This document shows positions 17,472 to 25,136 of a stretch of DNA of 64,000 nt, piece by piece. Both the position numbers and the translations under genes were made by a program. The notes under the pieces were generated by a model, which saw only the letters and a list, made by a program, of their open reading frames with translations, was not told the origin of the DNA and did not search any database. Source of the DNA: Ensifer adhaerens (GTDB taxonomy: Bacteria > Pseudomonadota > Alphaproteobacteria > Rhizobiales > Rhizobiaceae); assembly GCF_002940685.1 (NCBI RefSeq), contig NZ_PNFP01000017.1:62001-126000 (forward strand). The letters are read 5' to 3'. Each line of letters begins with the position of its first letter. Within the stretch, counting starts at the first letter, position 1.

Positions 17472-17936
17472 TTAGCCGCGGCCGCGATAGGTCGGCACGC
17501 CCTGGTCGGGTAGCCACAGGCCCTCCGGCGGCTTGCCGGTCTGCCAGAAAACGTCGATCGGGATACCACCGCGCGGATACCAGTAGGCGCCGATCCTAAG
17601 CCAGCGCGGAGACAGCAGCGACACCAGCCGTTGGGCGATCTCGATCGTGCAGTCCTCGTGGAAGGCGCCGTGGTTGCGGAAGGAATGCAGGAACAGCTTC
17701 AGCGATTTGGATTCCACCAACCATTCGTCCGGCACATAGTCGATGACGATATGGGCGAAATCTGGCTGGCCGGTCATCGGGCAGAGCGAGGTGAACTCCG
17801 GCGCCGTGAAGCGCACCAGATAGTCCTTGCCCTTGTTGCCGCTCGGCACCCGCTCCAGCACCGCCTCTTCAGGGCTTTGCGGCAGGTCGACCTTCGCACC
17901 CAATTGCGAAAGGCCAGATACGTCAGTCTTGCTCAT
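17472..17936 (-). CDS. queF: NADPH-dependent 7-cyano-7-deazaguanine reductase
   Basis: A 154-residue single-module QueF. The catalytic cysteine (Cys52) and aspartate (Asp59) are in [15 protein letters not shown], and the NADPH motif is [15 protein letters not shown]. It reduces preQ0 to preQ1 in the queuosine tRNA-modification pathway in the cytosol. The length matches the unimodular YkvM-type subfamily. I saw no convincing preQ1 riboswitch in the 145 bp upstream. Confidence 0.95.
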   Translation of the reverse strand: MSKTDVSGLSQLGAKVDLPQSPEEAVLERVPSGNKGKDYLVRFTAPEFTSLCPMTGQPDFAHIVIDYVPDEWLVESKSLKLFLHSFRNHGAFHEDCTIEIAQRLVSLLSPRWLRIGAYWYPRGGIPIDVFWQTGKPPEGLWLPDQGVPTYRGRG

Positions 17937-18081
17937 TTGCGTGTTGCTCCGTCAATCTTACGGCGTTGGCCGGACGTTACGGACTTGTGTCCCCACCCGG
18001 CCCCACGCTGTTTGCGGCCCTTAAATCAGAACTGACTCAAGAAGGAAACCTTGTCAGGGTTGAAGCGCCGTTGACCGTGGA

Positions 18082-19008
18082 TCAGTGGCGCCCGACCGTT
18101 GTCTTCACGCGCACGCCATGGGCCTTTTCGCCTTCGGGCTCCACATGAATGGCAATCCTTGCGCCCGGATGCACGTCCCGGATCGCATCCTCGATCCGGT
18201 CGCAGATGTCATGCGCCTCGCCGACCGGCATCAACTCCGGCACGACCATGTGGAAATCGACGAAAATGGCCGGCCCGGCCTGGCGGGTCTTCAGGTCGTG
18301 CACGCCGAGCGAGCCCGCGGCATTGGCCGCGATCGCCTGCTTGATCGCCTCTTCCTCTTCGCCAGAGACCGCCCGGTCCATCAGCCCGTCGATCGAGCGC
18401 GAAATCACCATCCAGCCCTGGTAAAGGATATTGCAGGCGACGACGACGGCGAGCAAGGGATCGAGGATCGCGTAGCCGGTGGCAATTGCAAGGACGAGGC
18501 CGACGAGAACGCCGATCGAGGTGACGACATCAGACAGGATATGGTGGCCATCGGCACTCAGCGCAGGTGAGCGATGCTTGCGGCCCGCCGTGATCAGCAC
18601 ATAGGCCCAGATGGCGTTGATCACACCGGCCGCAAAGTTGATCGCAAGGCCGAGCGCCGGCGCTTCCATCACGACAGGCGCCATCATCGCCGGCACCGCT
18701 TCCCAGACGATCAGAAGGGCTGCGACGACAATCAGCACGCCCTCGATGACCGCTGAAAAGTACTCTGCCTTGTGGTGTCCGAAGGGATGGCCGGCATCCG
18801 CCGGCTTGGAGGCATAGCCGATCATCAGATAGGCGATGACGGCGGCGATCACATTGACGGTGGATTCGAGACCATCGGACAGAAGCGCGACCGAGCCGGT
18901 GAGCCACCAGGCAAGAAGCTTCAGCCCCAGCACGGCCAGAGACAGGGGAATGCCCCAGAAGGCAAGCCGCAGGACGGTTCTGTTGTCGGATCCAGACATT
19001 TTGATCAT
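18082..19008 (-). CDS. Cation diffusion facilitator metal exporter
   Basis: A 308-residue CDF transporter with six predicted membrane helices and a cytoplasmic C-terminal domain (VHDLKTRQAGPAIFVDFHMV). The metal site in helix 2 reads SDGLES (DXXXS rather than DXXXD) and helix 5 has HXXXD in DGHHILSD. The loop motif GHPFGHHKAEYF is conserved in the family. It exports a divalent cation by proton antiport; Mn, Zn and Fe(II) are all possible. The DXXXS site differs from YiiP and could mark a different specificity. The start may be ATG 19008 or the ATG at 18999 (MSGSDN). Confidence 0.9.
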   Translation of the reverse strand: MIKMSGSDNRTVLRLAFWGIPLSLAVLGLKLLAWWLTGSVALLSDGLESTVNVIAAVIAYLMIGYASKPADAGHPFGHHKAEYFSAVIEGVLIVVAALLIVWEAVPAMMAPVVMEAPALGLAINFAAGVINAIWAYVLITAGRKHRSPALSADGHHILSDVVTSIGVLVGLVLAIATGYAILDPLLAVVVACNILYQGWMVISRSIDGLMDRAVSGEEEEAIKQAIAANAAGSLGVHDLKTRQAGPAIFVDFHMVVPELMPVGEAHDICDRIEDAIRDVHPGARIAIHVEPEGEKAHGVRVKTTVGRH

Positions 19009-19125
19009 TCCCTATGCAGATGCAAACGAGTTGCAAACGCAAGCCCATTGAAACGCAAAACCGCCCGCGCGAATTTCGCGCAGGCGGTCTGTTACACATG
19101 CATATGCGGGAATAGACGCCGCTTG

Positions 19126-20700
19126 TCAAAGGTTGCTGCGGGTCATCCCGGCCTCGCCGACTGGTACCGGCTCGAGGGCCGGCGGCCCGGCATCCGCCTC
19201 CCGCGGCGCGACGGCCTCCCCGCCCCGCCCGACAAACAGAAAGACGACGATTGCCGTCATCGCGGTTATCCCGGTCAAGATCAGCAGCAGGCCGCTGAAC
19301 GCATCGCCATAGGCTTTGAGCAAGATCGTCTGCGAAATGTCCGGCGAAAGCAGCGACGCCTCCGCCAGATTGCCGGTTGCGAGCCTCTGTGCCATGGCGG
19401 CGGCGTCTGCGCCGACAGACGCATCGAGGTTCGAGGCGGTGAGCGCCGAAAGCACCGCCGTCACGATTGCCAGCGCCACGCCTTCGCCCGCGACACGGGT
19501 CGTGCTGAAGATCCCCGTCGCCATACCGGCGCGCTCCTTCGGCACGACGCTGACGGCGAGCCCGTCCATCAGGCCCCAGGGAAGGCTGATGCCGAGACCG
19601 ATCAACAGCAAGGGTGCAAGCAGGTTCACCGGATCGGATCCGACCGGAAACCGGCTCAACCAGAAGAGCCCGGCCGCCGAGAGCAGCAATCCCGCCCCGC
19701 AGATCGCCGCCGGCGCAAGCCATCGGGTCAGGAGACCTGCTGCGATCGGCACGACCAGAAGCGGCGCGGACATGGCGATCATCATCCGCCCGCCGTCGGC
19801 CGCACTCATGCCCTCGACGCCGATGAAACGCACCGGAAGCAGGATCAGCAAGACGACGAAGCCATAGGCCGGTGCTGCCGCCAGCAACTGCACGCCGACA
19901 AAGCGCGGATAGCGGAAGAGCGTCAAATCCAGCATCGGCCGCGCAACCGAACGCTCGATCCGCCAGAACGCCAGGAAGAACAGCGCGGAGACCACGAACA
20001 TGGCGACAACGAGCGGATCCCCCCAGCCGTTTTCGGGCGCCTGCAGGATACCGAAAGTGAGCGACGTCAGCGCCACGGTGAAACTTGCAGCCCCCTTCCA
20101 ATCCAGTCCGCCGGCATCCGGATCGCGCGTCTCGCGCAGGAAGATCGCTCCAAGCGCCAGAGCAAGCGCCGCGAAGACGACGACGGGCACGAAGATCGCC
20201 GGCCAGCCGAAGGCCTCGACCATCAGACCCGAAGCAATCGGCCCGAAGGCAAGGCCGACTCCGAAACTGGCGCCGACGAGGCTGAAGGCTCTGAGCCGCT
20301 CGCTCTCTTCGAACTCCTGCGCCAGCGAAGCCATGCCGCCGGAAAAGGCGGCGGCTGCCCCGATGCCCTGAAGGGCGCGCAGAATATCGAACCAAAGGAT
20401 GTCTCGGGCAAAGGCGAGACCCACCGAGAACAGCAGGAAAGCCGTCAGCCCTCCGAGGAAGATGCGCTTGCGACCATAGCTGTCGGCAAGTGCGCCGGCC
20501 GCCATCAGCGCGCTGCCGAAGGTCAGCATGAAGGCGTTGGTGACCCAATTGAGCGCGACCGGATCGGCGCCGAGGCTGCGGCTGATCGCCGGCAGCGCCA
20601 CCGCCGGTCCGGTAAAGGTGAGCGGCATCGCCGCGGCGGCGCAACAAACCGCAAGCAGCACGAGCCGGCGCCCGCGCGGTTCTCGAATTTCGGTGCTCAT
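19126..20700 (-). CDS. MFS transporter, 14-helix DHA2-like
   Basis: About 524 residues with 14 predicted membrane helices. Motif A-like DSYGRKRIFLGG lies in the loop after helix 2 and motif C-like SFGVGLAFGPIASG in helix 5, both typical of the drug:H+ antiporter-2 family. The C-terminus is a Pro/Glu-rich tail. ATG 20700 (MSTEIREPRGRR) places a basic N-terminus just before helix 1. It is divergent from a LysR-type regulator with a shared 178-bp intergenic region, so it is probably the regulated efflux pump. The substrate is unknown. Confidence 0.88.
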   Translation of the reverse strand: MSTEIREPRGRRLVLLAVCCAAAAMPLTFTGPAVALPAISRSLGADPVALNWVTNAFMLTFGSALMAAGALADSYGRKRIFLGGLTAFLLFSVGLAFARDILWFDILRALQGIGAAAAFSGGMASLAQEFEESERLRAFSLVGASFGVGLAFGPIASGLMVEAFGWPAIFVPVVVFAALALALGAIFLRETRDPDAGGLDWKGAASFTVALTSLTFGILQAPENGWGDPLVVAMFVVSALFFLAFWRIERSVARPMLDLTLFRYPRFVGVQLLAAAPAYGFVVLLILLPVRFIGVEGMSAADGGRMMIAMSAPLLVVPIAAGLLTRWLAPAAICGAGLLLSAAGLFWLSRFPVGSDPVNLLAPLLLIGLGISLPWGLMDGLAVSVVPKERAGMATGIFSTTRVAGEGVALAIVTAVLSALTASNLDASVGADAAAMAQRLATGNLAEASLLSPDISQTILLKAYGDAFSGLLLILTGITAMTAIVVFLFVGRGGEAVAPREADAGPPALEPVPVGEAGMTRSNL

Positions 20701-20878
20701 TCCCCGTTCCATCCGTTCGAGCAAAAGGGATACCCACGCAGATCCCGCCGGACCTCCGTCTTGATGTCGGCAGTTGCCGGGTATCGGTTGACGAATGCAG
20801 GATAGTTTCGACATAATTCGATGAAAACCACCGCAATATTCCGGTCATAGCGGAACAAAACGCTCGAATGGAAACGCA
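20701..20878. promoter_or_regulatory. Divergent promoter region between MFS and LysR genes
   Basis: A shared 178-bp intergenic region. The AT-rich stretch at 20799-20828 contains TTTCGACATAATTCGATGAAA, an imperfect dyad (TTTC-N13-GAAA) compatible with a LysR-type T-N11-A site. This is a weak prediction from position and symmetry only. Confidence 0.35.
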
Positions 20879-21796
20879 ATGGATCGAATGACCGCCTTCG
20901 TCCGCACCGCCGATCTCGGCAGTTTCGTCGCGGCCGGTCGCGCGCTCGGCCTGTCCGCCTCTTCGGTCGGGAAGGCCGTAACCAAGCTGGAGCAAGAACT
21001 CGGTGTGCGCCTGCTGCAGCGCTCGACCCGCAGCATAAGGTTGACCGAGGAAGGCCGTCTCTTCCACGAGCGCTGCCGTCGCATCCTCGACGATCTCGCC
21101 GACGCCCAGGCTTCATTGGCGCAAGCCGTGGCCACGCCGCGGGGACGGCTGCGCGTCAGCGTGCCGATCGTCAGCTACCATCTGCTGTTGCCGGTGCTGC
21201 CGGAATTCGTGCGGCGCTATCCCGAGGTCGAACTCGATCTCGACTTCAACGACCGCATCGTCGACCTGATCGACGATGAAGTGGATGTCGCCATTCGCAG
21301 CGGCGTGTTGCCGGATTCCCGGCTGATGACCCGCGCGCTCAGGCCTTTCCAGCTTCTGCTTTGCGCCGCACCTGCCTATCTCGACAGGCATGGCACGCCT
21401 CAGGCCCCGCGCGATCTCGACGGGCACCACGCAATCCGCTTCCGTTTTCCCAACAGCGGCAAGCTGCAGGAATGGCCGATCGCCATGCCGGAAGGCGGAC
21501 CCGAGCCGCAGATCAAGACCGTTCTCAACTGCAACAACATGGAGGCGCTGAGCGGCGCGGTCCTCAGCGGGCTCGGCATCGGCTGCCTGCCGGACTTCCT
21601 CGCGCGCCAGCCGCTGAGCGATGGCCGGCTGCGCACCGTGCTCGACGCCCATCTCGACGCCCCCGGCCAGTTCCACCTGCTCTGGCCGTCCAACCGGCAC
21701 CTGTCACCGAAGGTCCGCGTCTTCGTCGATTTCCTGAGCGAACGGCTGTTTGCCGATCGCTGCGAACGCGCACCCGCCGTCGAAGCGATGCGGTAG
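20879..21796 (+). CDS. LysR-family transcriptional regulator
   Basis: A 305-residue LTTR. The winged helix-turn-helix is at residues 1-60 (MDRMTAFVRTADLGSFVAAG... LGLSASSVGKAVTKLEQELGVRLL). The effector domain follows from about residue 90 (RLRVSVPIVSYHLLLPVLPEF, DVAIRSG). The arrangement, divergent from the MFS exporter, is the classical one for a regulator that controls its neighbour in response to a ligand. Confidence 0.93.
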   Translation: MDRMTAFVRTADLGSFVAAGRALGLSASSVGKAVTKLEQELGVRLLQRSTRSIRLTEEGRLFHERCRRILDDLADAQASLAQAVATPRGRLRVSVPIVSYHLLLPVLPEFVRRYPEVELDLDFNDRIVDLIDDEVDVAIRSGVLPDSRLMTRALRPFQLLLCAAPAYLDRHGTPQAPRDLDGHHAIRFRFPNSGKLQEWPIAMPEGGPEPQIKTVLNCNNMEALSGAVLSGLGIGCLPDFLARQPLSDGRLRTVLDAHLDAPGQFHLLWPSNRHLSPKVRVFVDFLSERLFADRCERAPAVEAMR

Positions 21797-21797
21797 G

Positions 21798-22598
21798 TCA
21801 GGACAGAGCAGCGTCGAGCATTGACCGGTTGCGTAAGAGCCAGGCGACGCTTCGTGCCTGCCAGGCGATGCCCCAGACCCGCGGCACATGCTCGCTCTCC
21901 GGACGGATATCGAGTTCGAAGGCCTCGTTGGCAGCGCTCTCGGCGGCGAAATGGATAATCCGGTCCGCAAGCCGATGTCGATCGCCCGCGGCCAGCCCGT
22001 AGCCATCGGCAAAGAGTCGCACCTGCCGCATCCGCGACAGGGCGTCCGGCAAGCCGTTCATCTCGGCGACACCGTCGTCATAGAGCTGGGCATTGTTCCA
22101 GGCGGCCATGGCGAGTTCGGTCAGGCGATCGACGGGGCCTGCCGCCTCCCAGTCGATGAGCGCTGCCGGCAGCCCGTCGCGCGAGACGATGTTCCAGGGT
22201 GCGGCGTCGCAATGGCCGACAATATCGGGTGTGCCGACCGCACGGCCGAACCAGGGACGCCAGTGTGCCTCCTGCGGAGGCTGGAAGGATGCAGCGGCAT
22301 CATGCATCTGGCGCATCAGCCGTCCGAGTTCCGCAATTGCCGCGTCCGACCAGGGCACCGGATTGAGGATGTCGCCTTCGACATAGGTGAGCATTTCACG
22401 CCCGGATTCATCGAAGCCGGCACCGACGACGCGAGGCGCGCCATCGAAGCCGATGGTCTCGAAATGCCTGAGAAGCGCGTGCACCGAAGGCGCCCAAGGC
22501 CCGGTCTCACGCAACACGACAGCGCCCCTGCGGCTGACGACCGTGCGGCCGCCTCCGCCCAAGGGCGTATCGTCTGCCATGCCATCCTTTCCCGTCAT
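21798..22598 (-). CDS. APH/choline kinase-like phosphotransferase
   Basis: About 266 residues with the aminoglycoside phosphotransferase fold: catalytic loop HCDAAPWNI and metal-binding IDWEAAGPVDR. Family members phosphorylate small molecules such as choline, homoserine, thiamine or antibiotics; the substrate here is unknown. The start at ATG 22598 is preferred because GGAGG lies 4 bp upstream; a longer frame begins at 22637. It sits 69 bp downstream of trpE(G) on the same strand and might be read through from it. Confidence 0.85.
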   Translation of the reverse strand: MTGKDGMADDTPLGGGGRTVVSRRGAVVLRETGPWAPSVHALLRHFETIGFDGAPRVVGAGFDESGREMLTYVEGDILNPVPWSDAAIAELGRLMRQMHDAAASFQPPQEAHWRPWFGRAVGTPDIVGHCDAAPWNIVSRDGLPAALIDWEAAGPVDRLTELAMAAWNNAQLYDDGVAEMNGLPDALSRMRQVRLFADGYGLAAGDRHRLADRIIHFAAESAANEAFELDIRPESEHVPRVWGIAWQARSVAWLLRNRSMLDAALS

Positions 22599-22667
22599 GG
22601 GACCTCCAGCAAATGGCCGCGTGAAAGGAAGCGGCACCGAAGCGCCGCGCCCGTATATCCGGCGTTA

Positions 22668-24857
22668 TCAGGCAGCCTTGATCTTGGCGCGCTTGGCGAG
22701 ATGCGCCACGACGTTCTCGATCATGCGCATGCCGGCGTCGCCACCGAGCGTCATGATCGATTCCGGGTGGAACTGTACGGCCGCCACCGGCTCCTTCGTG
22801 TGCTCGATGCCCATGATCGTGCCGTCTTCGCTTTCGGCGGTGATCATGAAATCAGCGGGCAGGCTCGCCGGATCGGCGAAGATCGAATGGTAGCGACCGA
22901 CGGTGACTTCCTTGCCGAGGCCGGAGAAGACGATGCCCGGTTCCAGCACGCGGATGCGCGACGGCTTGCCATGCATCGGGATCGCCAGCTGGCGCAGGTC
23001 CCCGCCATAGGCTTCGGCAAGCGCCTGAAGCCCGAGGCAGACACCGAAGACCGGCAGGTCGCGCGCCCGTGCCTTCTTGATCGTCGCCTTGCAATCGAAG
23101 TCCTTCGGATTGCCCGGTCCGGGCGAAAGCACGACGAGATCCGGCTTGACGCGGTCGAAGATCTCTTCGGCCACCGGCGTGCGCACCGTCGTCACGGTTG
23201 CGCCCGTCTGGCGGAAATAGTTCGCGAGCGTATGGACGAAGCTGTCCTCGTGATCGACGAGCAGAATGTTGACGCCGGCGCCGACCGCCGCAACGTCGCG
23301 ACCGGCCTTGCCGGCATTGGCGGATCTCGCATCGCGAATGGCAGCGATCATGGCGGAGGCCTTCAGTTCGGTTTCGGCTTCTTCTTCTTCCGGGTTTGAA
23401 TCGTAAAGCAGTGTCGCCCCTGCCCTGACCTCTGCAATGCCGTCCTTGATGCGGATGGTGCGCAGGGTGAGGCCCGTGTTCATGTCGCCGTTGAAGCCGA
23501 CCATGCCGATCGCGCCACCATACCATGCGCGCGGGCTCTTCTCATGGCTTTCGATGAAGCGCATGGCCCAGAGCTTCGGCGCGCCGGTGACGGTCACCGC
23601 CCAGGCGTGGCTCAGGAATCCATCGAAGGCATCCATGTCGTCGCGCAGGCGCCCCTCGATGTGGTCGACCGTGTGGATAAGGCGCGAATACATCTCGATC
23701 TGGCGGCGGCCGATGACCTTGACGGAGCCCGGCACGCACACACGGCTCTTGTCGTTGCGGTCGACGTCCGAGCACATGGTGAGCTCGGATTCGTCCTTCT
23801 TCGAGTTCAGGAGCTTCAGGATCTGCTCGCTGTCGGCGATCGGGTCGTCGCCGCGCTTGATCGTGCCCGAGATCGGGCAGGTCTCGATGCGGCGGCCCGA
23901 GACGCGCACGAACATTTCCGGCGAGGCGCCGACGAGATATTCCTGGTTTCCAAGGTTGATGAAGAAGGAATAGGGCGAAGGGTTGATCGCCTTCAGCCGG
24001 TTGGAGATCTCCGACGGCTTGCTCTCGCAGCGCTCGAAGAACTTCTGACCGGGCACGACTTCGAAGAGGTCGCCACGGCGGAAGCTCTCCTTCGCCTTGA
24101 CGACGAGTTCGGCATATTCGCCGGGACGGTGGTCGCCGTGCGGCGGAATGCTGTCGACGGTCTGGAACGGCTCGGAGGCGATGTCCTCCGCCTTGCCTTC
24201 GGTCGTCTTGCCGTCCTTGGCAAAATCATAGCGGTCGATCCAGGCCTTGGCGGCATAGTGGTCGACGACGAGGATCTCGTCCGGCAGGAACAGCACCATG
24301 TCGCGCTGGTCGTCCGGGCGCTTCAGCTTCAGCTCGATCGCATCGAACTGGAAGGCGAGATCGTAGCCGAAGGCGCCGTAAAGGCCGAGGCTCGCATCCT
24401 CAGCGGAATGGAAGAGATTGGTGACGGCGCGCAGCACGCTGAACACCGTCGGCATCTTCGAGCGCTCTTCCTCGGTGAAGACGCGGTCGGGCTGGTTGAT
24501 CGTCAGGTCGAGGCGGCGGCTGGTCGAAGCGCCGAGCGTGATGTCCGCGACTGTCTTCAGGTGCTCGGCGATGATCGCCAGCAACACCTCGCCACGGCCG
24601 TTATAGGCTTCGATCCAGAGCGAGCGACCGAACGACGAGATCCCGAGCGGCGGGTCGACGACGGCCGTGTCCCAGCGGGTGTAGCGGCCGGGATATTCGT
24701 AGTTGGAAGAAAACACCGCGCCGCGACGCTCGTCGAGCTTGTCGACATAGCTCGCGATCGCCTGGCCGTAGGACGCTTCGCGCCGCCTGCGCGTCACCAC
24801 GATGCCGCCCTTTGTCGTGTAGCTCTCCGAGCCGTCCTCGAGAATTACCGTTGCCAT
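22668..24857 (-). CDS. trpE(G): Fused anthranilate synthase, TrpE-TrpG
   Basis: A 729-residue fusion. The N-terminal TrpE chorismate-binding part (residues 1 to about 510) includes [20 protein letters not shown] and [15 protein letters not shown]. The C-terminal TrpG glutamine amidotransferase has nucleophile [13 protein letters not shown] and the His-Glu pair in VQFHPESIM. It converts chorismate and glutamine to anthranilate, the first step to tryptophan. The single-chain form is characteristic of Rhizobiales. ATG 24857 is used because the upstream in-frame ATG at 24944 falls within the attenuator. Expression is controlled by the trpL attenuator. Confidence 0.97.
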   Translation of the reverse strand: MATVILEDGSESYTTKGGIVVTRRRREASYGQAIASYVDKLDERRGAVFSSNYEYPGRYTRWDTAVVDPPLGISSFGRSLWIEAYNGRGEVLLAIIAEHLKTVADITLGASTSRRLDLTINQPDRVFTEEERSKMPTVFSVLRAVTNLFHSAEDASLGLYGAFGYDLAFQFDAIELKLKRPDDQRDMVLFLPDEILVVDHYAAKAWIDRYDFAKDGKTTEGKAEDIASEPFQTVDSIPPHGDHRPGEYAELVVKAKESFRRGDLFEVVPGQKFFERCESKPSEISNRLKAINPSPYSFFINLGNQEYLVGASPEMFVRVSGRRIETCPISGTIKRGDDPIADSEQILKLLNSKKDESELTMCSDVDRNDKSRVCVPGSVKVIGRRQIEMYSRLIHTVDHIEGRLRDDMDAFDGFLSHAWAVTVTGAPKLWAMRFIESHEKSPRAWYGGAIGMVGFNGDMNTGLTLRTIRIKDGIAEVRAGATLLYDSNPEEEEAETELKASAMIAAIRDARSANAGKAGRDVAAVGAGVNILLVDHEDSFVHTLANYFRQTGATVTTVRTPVAEEIFDRVKPDLVVLSPGPGNPKDFDCKATIKKARARDLPVFGVCLGLQALAEAYGGDLRQLAIPMHGKPSRIRVLEPGIVFSGLGKEVTVGRYHSIFADPASLPADFMITAESEDGTIMGIEHTKEPVAAVQFHPESIMTLGGDAGMRMIENVVAHLAKRAKIKAA

Positions 24858-24902
24858 TCGCCTCGCTCCGTAAAAGCCCGGTCCTTGAGCGGCCTGAAGA
24901 TG

Positions 24903-24933
24903 AAAAAAGCCGCCTCGAAATCTCCGGGCGGCT
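24903..24933 (-). terminator. trp attenuator terminator
   Basis: GCCGCC (24909-24914) pairs with GGCGGC (24927-24932), extended by an A-T pair, and on the minus strand is followed by TTTTTT (24903-24908). It lies between trpL and trpE(G), in the place expected for the 3:4 hairpin of a transcription attenuator. Confidence 0.88.
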
Positions 24934-24969
24934 TCATCTCTCAATCACGCATGACTGGTCAAGGCCGCT

Positions 24970-25014
24970 TCAGCGAGCCCACCACCAGATCGAAATGTTG
25001 CGTGCGTTTTCCAT
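24970..25014 (-). CDS. trpL: trp leader peptide
   Basis: A 14-residue frame reading MENARNISIWWWAR, with three consecutive Trp codons. It is nearly the same as the known Sinorhizobium meliloti TrpL peptide and sits before the attenuator terminator of trpE(G). Stalling at the Trp codons when charged tRNA-Trp is scarce allows antitermination. In S. meliloti the attenuated RNA rnTrpL and the peptide itself also act in trans on other mRNAs; the same is likely here but is not shown by the sequence. Confidence 0.93.
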   Translation of the reverse strand: MENARNISIWWWAR

Positions 25015-25023
25015 AGGCCAAAG

Positions 25024-25051
25024 TGTTAGCGTGGGTTCGTGCCGTGCGCAA
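25024..25051 (-). promoter_or_regulatory. Candidate trpL-trpE(G) promoter
   Basis: TTGCGC (25046-25051) and CTAACA (25024-25029) on the minus strand are 16 bp apart, with 9 bp from the -10 box to the trpL ATG. The spacing fits a transcript that begins at or next to the ATG, as reported for S. meliloti trpL. Confidence 0.5.
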
Positions 25052-25085
25052 GCGGGAAAGCGGCGCGGTTCGTCACGGTTGCGTC

Positions 25086-25116
25086 AAAAATACGGGCGGC
25101 TCCGAAGAGCCGCCCG
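25086..25116 (-). terminator. Terminator of the haem receptor gene
   Basis: A perfect 10-bp stem (25093-25102 with 25107-25116) with a CGAA loop (TTCG on the transcribed strand), followed on the minus strand by GTATTTTT. It starts 20 bp after the receptor stop codon and separates it from the trp promoter. Confidence 0.88.
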
Positions 25117-25136
25117 CCAGGACGATCTGACCGCCT

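Noticed and set aside
17937-18081. Possible preQ1 riboswitch upstream of queF.
   Set aside because: I found no convincing preQ1-I or preQ1-II core; the region has no matching stem plus A-rich tail.
18530-21067. A long minus-strand frame (845 codons) spanning the MFS and LysR genes.
   Set aside because: It crosses three real genes in another frame and is Arg/Gly-rich, typical of high-GC spurious ORFs.
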